A stretch of 64,000 nt of DNA from Bryobacterales bacterium (GTDB taxonomy: Bacteria > Acidobacteriota > Terriglobia > Bryobacterales > Bryobacteraceae). Positions 1 through 8,431 of the stretch are shown in pieces (within the stretch, counting starts at the first letter, position 1; each line of letters opens with the position of its first letter). The stretch lies in contig CANFEY010000003.1 in assembly GCA_947446025.1 (NCBI GenBank), positions 88,629-152,628 of the forward strand, read 5' to 3'. The notes under the pieces were generated by a model. The model saw only the letters and a program-made list of their open reading frames with translations, was not told where the DNA came from and searched no databases. A program made the position numbers and the translations under genes.

Positions 1-557
1 AGATCGCGCCGTCCTCCGCCGAAGCCTACAACGCCCTCGGCACGCTCAAGGCATCCGCGAACAAGACCGCCGAAGCGGAGCAGTTCTACCGCGACGCTCT
101 GCAACGCAACCCCGCATTGCTCCCCGCGCGCCACAACATGGCCGTGCTGCTGGCCGGTCAGCCCTCACGCCGCAGCGAAGCCGTCAGCTTGCTGCGAGAC
201 AACGTGCAGCGTTCCCCGCAATTCCTGGCGTCGCAATTGAGCCTAGCCGAGACTCTGGACGCCTCCGGCGACGCGCCCGGAGCCATCGCCGCCTACCGCC
301 AATCCCTGGCCCTCGCCCCCAACTACTCCGCCGCCCGCCTATCGCTCGCCCGCCTGCTGCTATCCACAGGAGACTTCGCCGGAGCCGCCGCCGAGGCTCA
401 GCAAGCCGGCCCCGAAAGCTCCGCAGGGCTCGAACTCCTAGGAGACGCGCGCGCCAAACAGTCGCTCACCGCCGACGCACGCTCCGCCTACCAAGCCGCC
501 CTCGCATTGAAACCCGAGCGCTCCGACCGCAAGCGCATCGAAGCCAAACTCCGCTAG
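1..557 (+). CDS. TPR-repeat protein, C-terminal part (5' end outside window)
   Basis: The reading frame is already open at base 3, so only about the last 184 residues are present and the true start lies upstream. The sequence is a run of alanine-rich helical pairs with the tetratricopeptide spacing, for example ALQRNPALLPARHNMAVLL, then SLAETLDASGDAPGAIAAYR and SAYQAALALKPERSDRKRIE. TPR arrays are protein-binding scaffolds; the partner cannot be told from this fragment. It ends at a TAG that overlaps the end of the convergent TetR gene by 4 bases, so no terminator separates them. In this group of bacteria such tails often belong to multi-domain secreted proteins, but that is inference. Confidence 0.85.
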   Translation, partial: IAPSSAEAYNALGTLKASANKTAEAEQFYRDALQRNPALLPARHNMAVLLAGQPSRRSEAVSLLRDNVQRSPQFLASQLSLAETLDASGDAPGAIAAYRQSLALAPNYSAARLSLARLLLSTGDFAGAAAEAQQAGPESSAGLELLGDARAKQSLTADARSAYQAALALKPERSDRKRIEAKLR

Positions 558-1114
558 GGCTTGGTCAACAATTCCGGCAGCCTCTGGGTCACGCGCACGA
601 ACGGCTTGCCATCGCCCGTTACCCGAGACAACACCAGCGCCCCCTCAAGCTCGATGATTGCCCGTTGCGCCCGCTCGCGCGCCTGTGCCGGCGGCATACC
701 CGTTTCGTGCGCCACTCGGCAGAACTCCCCTAACCATGCTTCGTATGCGCCCCGGACCGCCACTCGGACCGGAACCGTGGATTCCCCCAACGTCAGTGTG
801 TCTAGCACGCACCACAGTGTTCCGTTCTGGTAGAATTCCCGCAACCGCCTGGCCGCCCGAGCTACCTTCTTAGCCGCCGTTCCTGAGCCGTGCAGCGCCT
901 CAAACACATTCGCCTGCAACCACTCACACGTCCGAGCCACTACCTTTAGAGCCATCTCTTCCTTGCCCCCGGGCAAGCGCGTGTATAGGCTCGCTGCTTC
1001 CAGACCCGTAGCCTTGGCCAACAACCGCACACTCGCGCCATCGTAGCCGTGCCGCCGGAACGCCTCCGCGATTTTCGCCACCACTTCTTCTTCGCTCACC
1101 CGGCTCGGACGCAT
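554..1114 (-). CDS. TetR/AcrR family transcriptional regulator
   Basis: A 186-residue one-domain repressor of the usual TetR length. The N-terminal 50 residues form the helix-turn-helix (SVRLLAKATGLEAASLYTRL covers the turn and recognition helix). The C-terminal part has the W-L-E/R-F pattern of the LmrA/YxaF-like subgroup ligand domain (about residues 80-185). It follows AhpD-like and MOSC genes on the same strand and may regulate them; the ligand is unknown. The ATG at 1114 has no Shine-Dalgarno but has TAGGAT exactly 6 bases before it, suggesting its own leaderless promoter inside the end of the MOSC gene. Confidence 0.85.
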   Translation of the reverse strand: MRPSRVSEEEVVAKIAEAFRRHGYDGASVRLLAKATGLEAASLYTRLPGGKEEMALKVVARTCEWLQANVFEALHGSGTAAKKVARAARRLREFYQNGTLWCVLDTLTLGESTVPVRVAVRGAYEAWLGEFCRVAHETGMPPAQARERAQRAIIELEGALVLSRVTGDGKPFVRVTQRLPELLTKP

Positions 1115-1118
1115 CGCT

Positions 1119-1764
1119 CTATCCTATCGCTTCGTCCAGGACTTTCACCGCATCGCCCACCCTCACCGTGCCTGGCCGCAACACGGAGCAGTTCAGCGCC
1201 ATGGTTCCCTCAAATTCTTTCTGAATGCGGCGCAGCACGTTGAGATCCTGCGCACCGGTATCGGGATCGAAGGTCGTCATGATGCAACGCCCGCGCAGAT
1301 CCACCATTTGGACCAAGACAGAGCCAACGCGCAGCACCTTACCTTCCCAACCGCGCTCGGAGAGTCCGTCCACTCCGCCGATGACCAGGTTCGGCCGCAA
1401 TCGCCGCCCATCCTCGCCTAGCGCCGCAATCGCGCTCCGTCGCCACCAGTAGTGGCAGGATGTCGAATCCATGGCCCGGCTCCAGAATCAACCGGGCGTT
1501 GCTCCCAATAGCCGAACTCACGTCCTCAGCCACCGCCGGATCGGCCCATCGACGCCCGTTCACCAGTACCTCTCCCCGCTCTCCCGTGGTCCCGCGTAGT
1601 CCCAGCAGCCGGGGCCGAGAGCGTGACGTAACCGTATGCCGACGTGCGTCTTCCACCCGCACCGACCGATCCCCTTCGATGCCTTGCTGCCCAATCCGGG
1701 CGAGCGAAAGCTGCTCGCCCTTCATGGACTTCACCGGATACCGCCAAATTTCCCCCAGAAACAT
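1119..1764 (-). pseudogene. MOSC domain protein, frameshifted
   Basis: Two overlapping frames together make one MOSC protein. The first gives the beta-barrel start (FLGEIWRYPVKSMKGE and GIEGDRSVRV) down to ILPLLVATE. The second resumes with AIAALGEDGRRLRPNLVIGG and runs through LRGRCIMTTFDPDTG, which carries the conserved cysteine thought to bind molybdenum cofactor sulfur. The break is near 1430-1440 and removing one base there restores the frame. The ATG at 1764 is preferred because AGGAG lies 8 bases before it and it clears the upstream AhpD-like gene. MOSC proteins handle sulfur for molybdenum cofactor or reduce N-hydroxylated compounds; the role here is unknown. A real mutation and a sequencing error are both possible. 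Confidence 0.75.
1121..1126 (-). promoter_or_regulatory. Putative -10 element (TAGGAT) of a leaderless TetR transcript
   Basis: TAGGAT matches TANNNT and is followed by six bases (AGAGCG) and the ATG at 1114, so transcription would begin at or next to the start codon. There is no clear -35 and no ribosome binding site. The same spacing recurs at six other starts in this window. Confidence 0.45.
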
Positions 1765-1768
1765 GGAG

Positions 1769-2257
1769 TTACGCTCCTGCGGCACTTACCTTCGGGAAAT
1801 CGACTTCTGTCTGCGCCACGTTATTGAAGTAGTTGGTGAGAACGTTCAGCGCCACGTGCGCGACGATTTCCGTGATCTCCGCGTCATTGAAGCCGGCCTG
1901 GCGAACGTGGGCCAACGCGGCGTCAGATACCTGGCCGCGGCTGCTCAGAATCTCTCGGGAAAAGCGCAAACCCGCAGCCTCTTTGGCACCCTTGCCGATG
2001 GCCGTGTGCGCCGACAAGCAGTAGTCGCAGCCATTGGCCTGGGCCAGGGAAATCGCAAGCTGCTCCCGGTACTTGGCGTTCAGCGTCCCGCCCGCCAGAG
2101 CCGTGTTGAGGCTCAGGTAGCCTTCCAGCGCTGCCGCGGAGTGCGCTAGCGTCTTCATTAAGTTGGGGGTAATTCCCAGCGTCTTTTGAACCCCATCGAG
2201 CAGTTGCTTCGCGGGTCCGGTAGCGGTGGCGGGATCAATCGGTTGGATGCGTGTCAT
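1769..2257 (-). CDS. AhpD-like carboxymuconolactone decarboxylase family protein
   Basis: A protein of about 162 residues with the alkylhydroperoxidase core: the segment ANGCDYCLSAHTAIGKG holds the Cys-x-x-Cys-x3-His active site, and AEITEIVAHVALNVLTNYFN matches the C-terminal helix of YciW/AhpD relatives. Such proteins act as peroxidases or disulfide relays in the cytoplasm. The frame is open further upstream, but the ATG at 2257 starts the conserved region (TRIQPIDP) and has an AGAGAA stretch before it. It is first in a minus-strand run with the MOSC and TetR genes, spaced by a few bases, so a small stress operon is likely. Confidence 0.85.
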   Translation of the reverse strand: MTRIQPIDPATATGPAKQLLDGVQKTLGITPNLMKTLAHSAAALEGYLSLNTALAGGTLNAKYREQLAISLAQANGCDYCLSAHTAIGKGAKEAAGLRFSREILSSRGQVSDAALAHVRQAGFNDAEITEIVAHVALNVLTNYFNNVAQTEVDFPKVSAAGA

Positions 2258-2349
2258 GGAAAGGTTCTCTTTTCTGAGCGCCGTGATTAACGAACATTGG
2301 TTAGAGTAGATGGGCGGAAAAGGGAAAGGATGCAAAAAGATTTGGAATC

Positions 2350-3939
2350 TCAGTCGCTGCGCTTCTGATTGGCCTCAGCCCGCTTCCGAGCCAAGTCCTC
2401 GAACACGCTCCCGAACGCCGGCACACTGGTCTTCAATTGGTGGAAATCCGTCCGCGGGATCAGCAGCACGTCCGTCGCCACCACCGCCCGCACCGTTGCG
2501 TTGCGGCTCACGTTCCCCAGCACCGCCATCTCTCCGAAGTAGTCTCCCGGGCCAAGATCGGCCACGTGCTCCTCACGCCGCAAAACTTCGCACTGCCCCC
2601 GCTCGATGATGTACACGTTGTCTCCCAAGTCGCCCTGATGAAACACCGCCTCACCCGCATCGAAGTGCTGCCGCACGATCCCCGCATCCTTCGCCGCCTT
2701 GATCTGCACCAGGTCCGGGGGGAACACCAGCGCCACCAGCCAATCGAGCCCGATCCGCACCTTGCGATTCAGCCCCGGCATCTTCATCAAGTAGATCCCG
2801 CGCCACAAAACCCACGCCGGAAAACCCGACACACGCACGCCCATGATCTCGGCAATCGCCGAAAAATGCCCCAGCGACGCCAGCTTCCCCAGCCCCTCAA
2901 ACGCAAACCCGCGAGCCGTGCCGCCGCGCATCGCCGCCGCAATGTTGTCCGCCACCAACTCCGCCGCCCGCGTAGCATGCTGCGCCGTCGGAGGCACAGG
3001 ATTCCCCGCCACCGTGCTCGCCGCCGCGCAATCCCCCACCGCCCACACTTGCCCTTCGTACCCGACCAGTTCCATCGCGCTGCTAGCCACCAGCCGACCC
3101 TTGTCCTTCTTGCAATCGAGCTTCTGCAACACCTCCGGCACCGCCGAAGGCACCGTGGACGCCAGCGTCTTACAAGGAATCTCCACGCCGCTCTTCAGCA
3201 CAGCCTTCTCCGACGTCGCCGCCGTCACCCGGTCATTCGCCACGATCTCCACGCCGCGAGCCTTGAGGATACGCTCCGCAAACAGCGCGAGCTGCTGATC
3301 CATTTCCGGCAGAATGTGCTCCTTGGGATGCACCAGCACGCAGCGCACCTGCTCCTCCCGCAGCCGGGGATAGCTGCGCTTCACGTTCAGCACGAAGTCG
3401 TTCAGCTCCGCCATCAACTCGACGCCGCTGAACCCGCCGCCCGCCACGACAAACGTTAACAGCTTGCGCCGCAGCTCGGCGTCCGTCTCCAGGTCGGCTT
3501 CTTCCAAGACCTGAATCAGATGATTGCGCAGCGCCAGCGCATCGGCCAGCGTGCGGAACGGCTTGCCATGCTCGATCATCCCCGGCATGCCGAAGAAATT
3601 CGTCACCCCGCCCAGCGCGATCACCAGGTAATCGTAAGGCAGCTCCAACTGCCGCGGCCGGAACCCCGGACTCACCGTCACCACCTTGCGCGCCAGGTCG
3701 ATCCCCTGCACCTCGCGCATCACCAACTGCGTGCGCGGGCACAGGTGTCGAATCGGCGAAACGATGTCCGTGATCCCAATAGACCCCGAAATCACTTCCG
3801 GCAGCATCGGCTGGTACACCAGGTAGTTCTCCTGGTTCACCAATTGAATGGAGGCTTCGTCCGGCCGCAGCAATTTCTCCAACCGCCGCGCAACATACAC
3901 GCCCGCAAACCCACCGCCCAGAATCAGAATCCGCTTCAC
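2350..3939 (-). CDS. NDH-2-like FAD oxidoreductase fused to a cyclic-nucleotide-binding domain
   Basis: Residues 1-400 are a type II NADH dehydrogenase-like flavoprotein: ILGGGFAGVYVARRL (FAD site, about 5-19), VVAGGGFSGVELMAEL (NAD site, about 164-179) and VWAVGDCAA (second FAD motif). Such enzymes pass electrons from NADH to quinone at the membrane without pumping protons. Residues about 420-510 are a cNMP/CRP-type beta barrel with GEAVFHQGDLGDNVYII and the phosphate-binding cassette FGEMAVLGNVSRNAT (about 468-482), whose Arg and Ala-Thr are kept, so nucleotide binding looks possible. At 529 residues it is longer than plain NDH-2 (about 400-450). The start overlaps the stop of the hydrolase gene by 4 bases, implying coupled translation. 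Confidence 0.88.
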   Translation of the reverse strand: MKRILILGGGFAGVYVARRLEKLLRPDEASIQLVNQENYLVYQPMLPEVISGSIGITDIVSPIRHLCPRTQLVMREVQGIDLARKVVTVSPGFRPRQLELPYDYLVIALGGVTNFFGMPGMIEHGKPFRTLADALALRNHLIQVLEEADLETDAELRRKLLTFVVAGGGFSGVELMAELNDFVLNVKRSYPRLREEQVRCVLVHPKEHILPEMDQQLALFAERILKARGVEIVANDRVTAATSEKAVLKSGVEIPCKTLASTVPSAVPEVLQKLDCKKDKGRLVASSAMELVGYEGQVWAVGDCAAASTVAGNPVPPTAQHATRAAELVADNIAAAMRGGTARGFAFEGLGKLASLGHFSAIAEIMGVRVSGFPAWVLWRGIYLMKMPGLNRKVRIGLDWLVALVFPPDLVQIKAAKDAGIVRQHFDAGEAVFHQGDLGDNVYIIERGQCEVLRREEHVADLGPGDYFGEMAVLGNVSRNATVRAVVATDVLLIPRTDFHQLKTSVPAFGSVFEDLARKRAEANQKRSD

Positions 3940-4739
3940 AGTTCGAACGCCCAGCCTTCCTTGGCAAGGAACGTGTCCGCGAACTCGCGCCGAGCGTCCG
4001 CCTCAATGCGCCGCAACACATCATCGGAGTGCGAAGGGTCGTGATGGAACAGAACCAGCGATTGCACCCCGGCTTCGCGAGCCACCCGGGCCGACTCCAG
4101 CCACGTGCTGTGGCCCCAGCCGCGATGCGTCTCGTATTCCTCCGGCGTGTACTGCGAGCTGATGACAAGCGCCGTCGCCCCGCGTGCGTGCTGCAGAAAC
4201 AAGCTGTCCAGCCGAGCATCCCCGTGCTCACGGTCCGGAGCGTAGATGAACCGCGCGCCGCCGCCCTCCACGCGATACGCGCAGGCCCCCTGCGGATGGT
4301 GCACCTCAAACGGCTGTACGGAAACGCCCGCCAGGTTGACCGCGCCGGTTCCTAGATCCACGAAGTCTACTTTGGACGAAAACTCATCGAAGCGGATCGG
4401 GGAATAGGGAGTCTTCATCGACCCCTCCAGCGACTCGCGCAGCGGTGCCGAGTAGGCCGAGGAGTAAATGGTCACGTGGTTGGCCGCATCAAACAGCGGC
4501 GCAAAAAACGGAATGCCCTGAATGTGATCCCAGTGAAAATGCGTGAGGAAGAGATGGACGCGCGACGCCCGTCGCGCTGCTATATCGAGCCCCGCCGCGC
4601 GGAGTCCCGTGCCTCCGTCGAACAGGATGACGTCGCCGCCGCCCTTGAGTTCCACGCAGGAGGTGTTCCCGCCGTATTCGAGCGTTGAGGGTCCGGGCAC
4701 CGCCACCGACCCGCGCACGCCCCAGAATCGTAGCTCCAT
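3936..4739 (-). CDS. Metallo-beta-lactamase fold hydrolase, phosphodiesterase-like
   Basis: A 267-residue cytoplasmic hydrolase with the metal-binding motif THFHWDHIQG (His67, His69, Asp71, His72) and the N-terminal signature MELRFWGVRGSVAVPGPST seen in the Lactamase_B_2/PhnP-like group that includes cyclic-nucleotide phosphodiesterases. Later ligands are probably in HHPQGACAYR, YAPDREHGD and FHHDPSHSD. It overlaps the downstream NDH-2/cNMP gene by 4 bases. A phosphodiesterase-type enzyme joined in one operon to a cyclic-nucleotide sensor domain suggests a functional link, but the substrate is not known. A thin gap of 9 bases separates it from the upstream SGNH gene. Confidence 0.85.
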   Translation of the reverse strand: MELRFWGVRGSVAVPGPSTLEYGGNTSCVELKGGGDVILFDGGTGLRAAGLDIAARRASRVHLFLTHFHWDHIQGIPFFAPLFDAANHVTIYSSAYSAPLRESLEGSMKTPYSPIRFDEFSSKVDFVDLGTGAVNLAGVSVQPFEVHHPQGACAYRVEGGGARFIYAPDREHGDARLDSLFLQHARGATALVISSQYTPEEYETHRGWGHSTWLESARVAREAGVQSLVLFHHDPSHSDDVLRRIEADARREFADTFLAKEGWAFEL

Positions 4740-4748
4740 CTGGAGGGA

Positions 4749-5894
4749 TTATCGCACGCGCTGCTTGAGCGCGTCCGCAACCGCCGTGGCGATGACTCTG
4801 TACCCATTCGCCCCTGGATGCATGTCCGCCGCAGTGCGTGCGTAGAGTTGATTGCTGACCCCGGCACGTAGAGCGGGCAGCGTATCGATGGCCGGGATGC
4901 CCTCTTGCTTCAGGAACCCGAACACTTTCTCCCGCGCGATGGTCTCGTTGCGCAACAATCCAGCCACCAACTCAGCCAGTGGCACCTTGGGCGACTGGGC
5001 GAAATACTCAGCGAAGACCATCTCCTTGGTCGGGATCACCGTCACCATCAGTTCGCATCCAGCGGCGCGGCACTTCTCGTTCATTTCCTTCAGCAGCAGG
5101 AACGTGATCCGCATGCCCTCCTGCACGCTGGGATCTTCCTGATTCAGGCGCTTGGCAATGCCCGTCGGCAGGAACGCCTCCGTAATGTTCTTCTCCGGGA
5201 TGTTCAGCACGGTGGCCTCGTCATAGATTTCGGCGGCATTGGCAATCTGGACCTGGCCCTGCACCATCGCGGCCAGAGGGCCATGAAACACAAGCTTGTA
5301 GATCACGCTATGCCGGGACAACCACACGCGCAGCCCTTTGGCGAATCCCGATTCGTCCTCAGGCTGCCAAATGTCGTACTTCACTTCCCCGGGGGCCAGG
5401 GCGCGCAGCTTGGCCCAGTGCTCCAGCCCGTAGGTGATGAGAAAAGCGTTCTCGAAGTCGTCACCCATATAGAGCCCGACGACTACCGTCTTGGGATGTA
5501 ACTTCAGCGCCTTGGCTTCAAATAAGTGGGCATACTGGTTCGGCCCATAGCCGCCGAACCCCATGTTGTAGATGTTTAGTCCCGTCAACTCCCCGGCCAC
5601 GATGGGCCAGGAATCCTTCATCCGTGCCGTATTTCCGTAGGTGTGCGAATCTCCTAAAGCGACCACATCGGCGCGCTCCGGCACCGAGGGATTCCGGAAT
5701 CCCAAATCATCGAAGCCGCCGCGCGTGGCCGGCGACGGCACTCCGCCCAGAATCGGATCGCCGATTACTTCCAGCGAGAGGTAGTCGGCCGGATTCAACG
5801 CGATCCGCGCGGCCCACTCAGCCAGCAGAACACTGATGCAGGCGGACACACCCAGCAGAACGAGGTTCATCCAAAATTGCTTGCTGATTTTCAT
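4749..5894 (-). CDS. Membrane-anchored SGNH/GDSL hydrolase-like protein
   Basis: 381 residues. An N-terminal hydrophobic segment (about residues 8-30) should anchor it in the membrane with the catalytic part outside. VVALGDSHTYGNTA carries the block I serine (Ser83), GFGGYGPNQY looks like the oxyanion Gly/Asn blocks, and DMHPGANGYRVIA near the end supplies the Asp/His pair (about 357 and 359). This is the AlgJ/AlgX-like arrangement used for ester hydrolysis or acetyl transfer on glycans. It lies directly downstream of the carbamoyltransferase, 3 bases away, in a cassette with SxtJ and DUF5989 proteins, so it probably acts on the same glycan or lipid product. Substrate unknown. Confidence 0.75.
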   Translation of the reverse strand: MKISKQFWMNLVLLGVSACISVLLAEWAARIALNPADYLSLEVIGDPILGGVPSPATRGGFDDLGFRNPSVPERADVVALGDSHTYGNTARMKDSWPIVAGELTGLNIYNMGFGGYGPNQYAHLFEAKALKLHPKTVVVGLYMGDDFENAFLITYGLEHWAKLRALAPGEVKYDIWQPEDESGFAKGLRVWLSRHSVIYKLVFHGPLAAMVQGQVQIANAAEIYDEATVLNIPEKNITEAFLPTGIAKRLNQEDPSVQEGMRITFLLLKEMNEKCRAAGCELMVTVIPTKEMVFAEYFAQSPKVPLAELVAGLLRNETIAREKVFGFLKQEGIPAIDTLPALRAGVSNQLYARTAADMHPGANGYRVIATAVADALKQRVR

Positions 5895-5897
5895 GCG

Positions 5898-7758
5898 TTA
5901 GTCCAGCTTGAATTCCTTGCGCCAGTCCGCATCATCGGCGGGCACCGGCTGTTCGCGCCGGTCCATCAGGAAATTGCCGACCACAAGGTAGTCCATCTCC
6001 GACCGCATGAAACAGCGGTAGGCATCTTCCGGTGTACACACAATCGGCTCGCCACGCACGTTGAAGCTGGTGTTCACGATCACGCCGTACCCGGTCTTCT
6101 CTTTGAATGCGTTGATCAGCTCCCAGTAACGCGGGTTGGTGTGTTTGCTGACCGTTTGAATCCGCGCCGATTAGTCCACGTGCGTAATCGCGGGCAGATC
6201 GGAGCGCAGGTGATACAAGCGCTGCATCAGCGGCAATTCGTGATAGCCGGGAGGCAGCGGATTTTTGCGGCTCTCCTGAATCGGGGTCACGATCAGCATG
6301 TACGGCGAAGGGCACGGCAGATCGAAGTAGTCGGTGGCATGCTCTTCCATCACCGATGGCGCGAACGGACGGAACCCCTCGCGGTACTTGATCTTCAGGT
6401 TCATCTTCTTCTGCATCTCGGCGTTGCGCGCATCGCCCAAGATACTGCGGCAGCCGAGCGAACGCGGGCCGAATTCCATGCGGCCCTGCACCCAACCCAC
6501 CAGCTTGCCGTCGGCCAGAATGTCCGCGACATCGCGAGTCAGGTCATCGAACTGGTCGTAGTAGCGGTACTTGGCACCCTTGGCATCGAGCGCGCGCCGG
6601 GCTTCTTTGTCGGTAAACTCGGGTCCCAGATACGAGCCGCTCATGGCGTCGCTGCACTTTACCGGGGTCCGCGGCTGCTTGTCGTGAATGTGCCAGGTTG
6701 CGTAGGCAGCTCCGACCGCGCCACCGGCATCGCCCGCGGCCGGCTGAATCCACATGTTGTCGAAGATCTTTGAATGCAGCAGCTTGCCGTTCGCCACGCA
6801 GTTCAGCGCCACGCCCCCCCGCCAGCACGATGTTGCGCGATCCCGTCAAATCGCGGGCCGTGCGAGCCAAACGCAGCACGACCTCCTCGGTCATCTGCTG
6901 GATGGCCAGCGCCATATCCATGTATTCCTGCGAAATGTCGGATTCCTGCGGACGCCGCGGCAGCCCGAACAGTTCGGTCCACTTGGCGTCATTGGTCATG
7001 CGCAGCCCGGTGGCGAACTGGAAGTAATCCATGTTCAACAGCATCGAGCCATCGGCGCGCAAGTCGATCAGCGTAACAAGCGTCTTGCGCTTGAACTCCG
7101 CCGTGCGCTTGGAATGCGGGTCTCCGTAAGGGGCCAGACCCATCAGCTTGTATTCGCCGCTATTCACCATGAAGCCGGTGTAGTAGGTAAACGCTGAATA
7201 GAGAAGACCCAGGGAATGCGGGAACTGGAGTTCCTTTAGGATCTCGATTTCCGAACCGCTGCCCTTGCCAATCGTGGTTGTAGCCCATTCGCCCACGCCA
7301 TCCACTGTAAGGATGGCCGCGTCTTCAAACGGCGACGGATAAAACGCGCTGGCCGCATGTGAAAGATGATGCTCGGGATAGTAGACCGGCGGGTTGCCCT
7401 CGCCCAGTTCACGCAGGCTCTCGTCGAGCAAGCGGCGGGTGAACAGCTTTTCCTTGATCCACACCGGCATCGACATGAGGAAGCTCGCCACGCCTTCGGG
7501 TGCCAATGCGTGGTAGGTTTCCAGCAGCCGCTCAAACTTCAGAAAAGGCTTGTCATAGAACGCCACGCTGGACAGCTCACTGTACTTTATGCCTGCCTCT
7601 TCCAGCACATAGCGGCATGCGTTGATCGGAAACGACGGATCATGCTTCTTGCGTGTGAAGCGTTCCTCTTGAGCAGCCGCCACCAGCTGCCCATCCACAA
7701 GGAGAGCCGCCGCGCTGTCTTGATAGTACGCCGAAATACCTAAGATCGCTTTTCTCAC
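5898..7758 (-). pseudogene. NodU/CmcH-family carbamoyltransferase with a frameshift and an internal stop
   Basis: Read through two lesions this is a full carbamoyltransferase of about 619 residues. The N-terminal Kae1-like part (ILGISAYYQDSAAALLVDG, EERFTRKKHD, HHLSHAASAFYPS, DGVGEW) runs to VLAGG, and the C-terminal part has GRMEFGPRSLGCRSILGD, IKYREGFRPFAPSV and NTSFNVRGEPIVCTP. The first break is a run of seven G on the coding strand (6814-6820); six would keep the frame (GGVALNCVANG). The second is a TAA at 6171-6173 in ITHVD-stop-SARIQTV, where relatives have Gly. These enzymes move carbamoyl from carbamoyl phosphate to hydroxyls of small molecules or glycans. Either a decayed gene or one with assembly errors. 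Confidence 0.85.
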
Positions 7759-7765
7759 AGGTCCT

Positions 7766-7912
7766 CTAGAACAGGGTGTAGATGAACGGCGCGATGGCCG
7801 AACCGCTGGTCAGCACAATCAACGCGCCGAAGCCCAACAAGATCACGATAATGGGTGCCAGCCAGAATTTCTTCCGCTCTTGGAGAAAGCCCCACAAATC
7901 CTTTAGAAACAC
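7766..7912 (-). CDS. DUF5989 small membrane protein
   Basis: A 48-residue protein. It starts at GTG (7912), with AGGAAGG 9 bases upstream. The sequence begins FLKDLWGFLQERKKFWLAP, followed by a single hydrophobic helix (IIVILLGFGALIVL) and ends FIYTLF. It matches the DUF5989 pattern, a tiny membrane protein that habitually sits between SxtJ and a carbamoyltransferase, as it does here (19 bases after SxtJ, 7 before the carbamoyltransferase). Its likely role is as a membrane partner of that enzyme; this is inferred from gene order only. Confidence 0.85.
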   Translation of the reverse strand: MFLKDLWGFLQERKKFWLAPIIVILLGFGALIVLTSGSAIAPFIYTLF

Positions 7913-7931
7913 ATTCTCTAACCTTCCTGAT

Positions 7932-8348
7932 TTAATACGGCTTTTCGAGGTCCAGAGCGGTGTATTTGTGATTGCGCTCCACCATTACGGAGCCTTCGCC
8001 CTTTTTGAACACGGCCAATTTCAAGGCGTCACGACCGGCTAGTCGGCGGAATATGCCGATCGGGGTCACCACGCCATAGAAAACGATGGCAAGAAGAATC
8101 TTAGGGACAATTGCACCCAGCAGCCGCGAAATGCCCAGCCACACGATGGCCACGGGCCAGAAAATCGCAGGCCAGGTCATGTTTACCACCTGAACGGCGA
8201 TGGCGGCCCACCCCAATGTACGGAGGCCTGTCGACTGCCAAAACAGCAACAGCAACAGCAGCAGCACCATGGCCATGCCGGTGTCCCGGCTCTGGTCCTT
8301 GGTGATCGATTTTCGACTAAATCCTGGAGTCGTAGTGTTCTGGCTCAT
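7932..8348 (-). CDS. SxtJ-family membrane protein
   Basis: 138 residues with two strong membrane segments, about 25-42 (MAMVLLLLLLLFWQ) and 53-72, and the family tail PKILLAIVFYGVVTPIGIFRRLAGRDALKL. SxtJ was named from the saxitoxin cluster but the family is widespread next to carbamoyltransferases and DUF5989 proteins; it does not imply toxin production. It is the first gene of the four-gene cassette that continues with DUF5989, carbamoyltransferase and the SGNH hydrolase. Its start has GATACT 10 bases upstream as a possible -10, and no good Shine-Dalgarno. Confidence 0.82.
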   Translation of the reverse strand: MSQNTTTPGFSRKSITKDQSRDTGMAMVLLLLLLLFWQSTGLRTLGWAAIAVQVVNMTWPAIFWPVAIVWLGISRLLGAIVPKILLAIVFYGVVTPIGIFRRLAGRDALKLAVFKKGEGSVMVERNHKYTALDLEKPY

Positions 8349-8431
8349 GAGTACTTACAGTATCCATCGGATGAGGATGGACCACGCGTTAGGGCACCCG
8401 AGCCAGTGAGTGAGCCCCGCAAATGGGGGGA

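Noticed and set aside
2437..3459. 340-residue open frame opposite the NDH-2 fusion
   Set aside because: His/Arg-rich shadow of a well-supported gene; no motifs.
7932..8348. Saxitoxin-like biosynthesis
   Set aside because: SxtJ is widespread beside carbamoyltransferases; no sxtA-like or other toxin genes are present.
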